A stretch of 7,248 nt of DNA from assembly GCA_013042765.1 (NCBI GenBank), contig JABDPP010000234.1, positions 1-7,248 on the forward strand, read 5' to 3'. The DNA comes from Litoreibacter sp. (GTDB lineage: Bacteria > Pseudomonadota > Alphaproteobacteria > Rhodobacterales > Rhodobacteraceae). The translations under genes and the position numbers were made by a program. Shown one piece after another: positions 6,445 through 7,248 of this stretch (position 1 is the first letter of the stretch; each line of letters begins with the position of its first letter). Under the pieces are notes generated by a model. It searched no databases. It was not told the origin of the DNA and worked only from the letters and a program-made list of their open reading frames with translations.

Positions 6445-7248
6445 ATGAACCTTCGCGCTAACCACCATTACCCGTCCCGCCGCTCTTCCGTTGTGGCCGA
6501 AAACATCGTCGCCACCTCGCAGCCGCTTGCAGCTCAGGCCGGTTTGTCGATGTTGGCAAAGGGCGGCAACGCGGTGGATGCCGCCCTTGCCTCAGCGATC
6601 ACGCTTACCGTGGTGGAGCCCTCGGGCAACGGTATCGGCTCGGACGCTTACGCGATCCTGTGGGACGGCAAAGACCTGCACGGGCTGAACGCCTCCGGCC
6701 GCTCGCCTGCCGGCTGGACACCCGACCGGTTCGAAGGCCTTGACGAGATCCCGTTCCGTGGCTGGGAAAGCGTCACCGTTCCCGGCGCAGTCTCATCCTG
6801 GGTGGAACTATCTGAGAAGTTTGGAAAATTGCCGTTCGAAGCGCTTTTCGAGCCCGCGATCGGCTACGCCGAAAACGGCTTTCCAGTGTCGCCGGTCATT
6901 GCAACGTTGTGGCAGCGCGCCACCGAACTGCTGAGCGAGCAGCCCGGTTTTGCAGAGACATTCATGCCGAACGGGCGTGCGCCTCGCGCCGGAGAGATCT
7001 TCAAGAGCCCCGGCCATGCCCGTACCCTCCGCCTGATCGCGGAAACCAAAGGCAAAGCTTTCTACGAAGGCGAGATTGCCGAGGAGATCGCCGCATACGC
7101 GAAGGCTCATGGTGCGGCCCTCACGGTCGCGGATATGGCCGCGCACAAGCCCGATTGGTGCGGCACGATCTCCAAGGATTTTGACGATGTGACCCTGCAC
7201 GAGATCCCTCCCAACGGACAGGGCATCGCGGCCCTGATGGCGCTGGGG
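6445..7248 (+). CDS. Gamma-glutamyltransferase-family protein (partial, C-terminus beyond window)
   Basis: The first 268 codons of a GGT-family enzyme, an Ntn hydrolase that cuts gamma-glutamyl bonds after self-cleavage into two subunits. The open frame runs to the window edge, so about half the protein is visible. The family N-terminal pattern is strong: VATSQPLAAQAG (22-33), LAKGGNAVDAALA (37-49), VVEPSGNGIGSDAYA (56-70), SGRSP (84-88, R86 a candidate glutamate-binding arginine) and EIPPNGQG (253-260). The autocatalytic threonine lies beyond the window. It lacks a signal peptide, unlike the periplasmic E. coli enzyme, and resembles the cytoplasmic GGT-like group (YwrD type). The usual GIGGD is GIGSD here. 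The gene is 60 bases behind the DUF1028 gene, with only a weak AGAAAGA ribosome site. The exact substrate (glutathione, other gamma-glutamyl compounds or an acyl amide) is unknown. Confidence 0.92.
   Translation, partial: MNLRANHHYPSRRSSVVAENIVATSQPLAAQAGLSMLAKGGNAVDAALASAITLTVVEPSGNGIGSDAYAILWDGKDLHGLNASGRSPAGWTPDRFEGLDEIPFRGWESVTVPGAVSSWVELSEKFGKLPFEALFEPAIGYAENGFPVSPVIATLWQRATELLSEQPGFAETFMPNGRAPRAGEIFKSPGHARTLRLIAETKGKAFYEGEIAEEIAAYAKAHGAALTVADMAAHKPDWCGTISKDFDDVTLHEIPPNGQGIAALMALG

Noticed and set aside
1..7248. CRISPR array, tRNA, rRNA, insertion sequence or phage attachment site
   Set aside because: No periodic repeats, RNA-gene signatures, transposase frames or terminal inverted repeats were seen in a reading of both strands.

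Overview
The window is a compact, high-GC stretch typical of an alphaproteobacterium. The protein flavour (a Tat-type peptide-binding protein, a DUF1028 protein and a cytoplasmic GGT-like enzyme) makes a Rhodobacterales/roseobacter-like host my best guess, but that is inference. Nothing looks like a phage, plasmid, IS element, CRISPR array or RNA gene, and every visible reading frame is intact.

Positions 1-5353 (minus strand) hold a five-gene peptide/nickel-type (PepT, Dpp/Opp class) ABC importer operon. In transcription order it is DppD-type ATPase, DppF-type ATPase, periplasmic binding protein, DppB-type permease and DppC-type permease; the last is cut by the left edge. The two ATPases are joined by a TGATG stop/start overlap, and so are the two permeases. 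The binding protein sits between the pairs with its own good Shine-Dalgarno site and is followed by a strong RNA hairpin.

Positions 5354-5634 form the divergent intergenic region. It has an AT-rich core near 5455-5520, a tandem direct repeat on the dppD side (TTGCGA-N13/14-CCTT(T)AACG, 41-42 bp apart), and a long imperfect hairpin on the other side that ends just before the Shine-Dalgarno site of the next gene.

Positions 5635-7248 (plus strand) hold a DUF1028-family protein followed by the first 268 codons of a gamma-glutamyltransferase-like enzyme with no signal peptide. A hairpin spans the end of the first gene, with its stop codon in the loop.

The simplest reading is an uptake-and-breakdown unit. 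The binding protein captures a peptide or gamma-glutamyl compound, the importer moves it into the cytosol, and the GGT-like enzyme (perhaps with the DUF1028 protein) hydrolyses it. The transporter is ordinary. What deserves attention is the context it gives to the uncharacterised DUF1028 family and the RNA structures at the gene boundaries.
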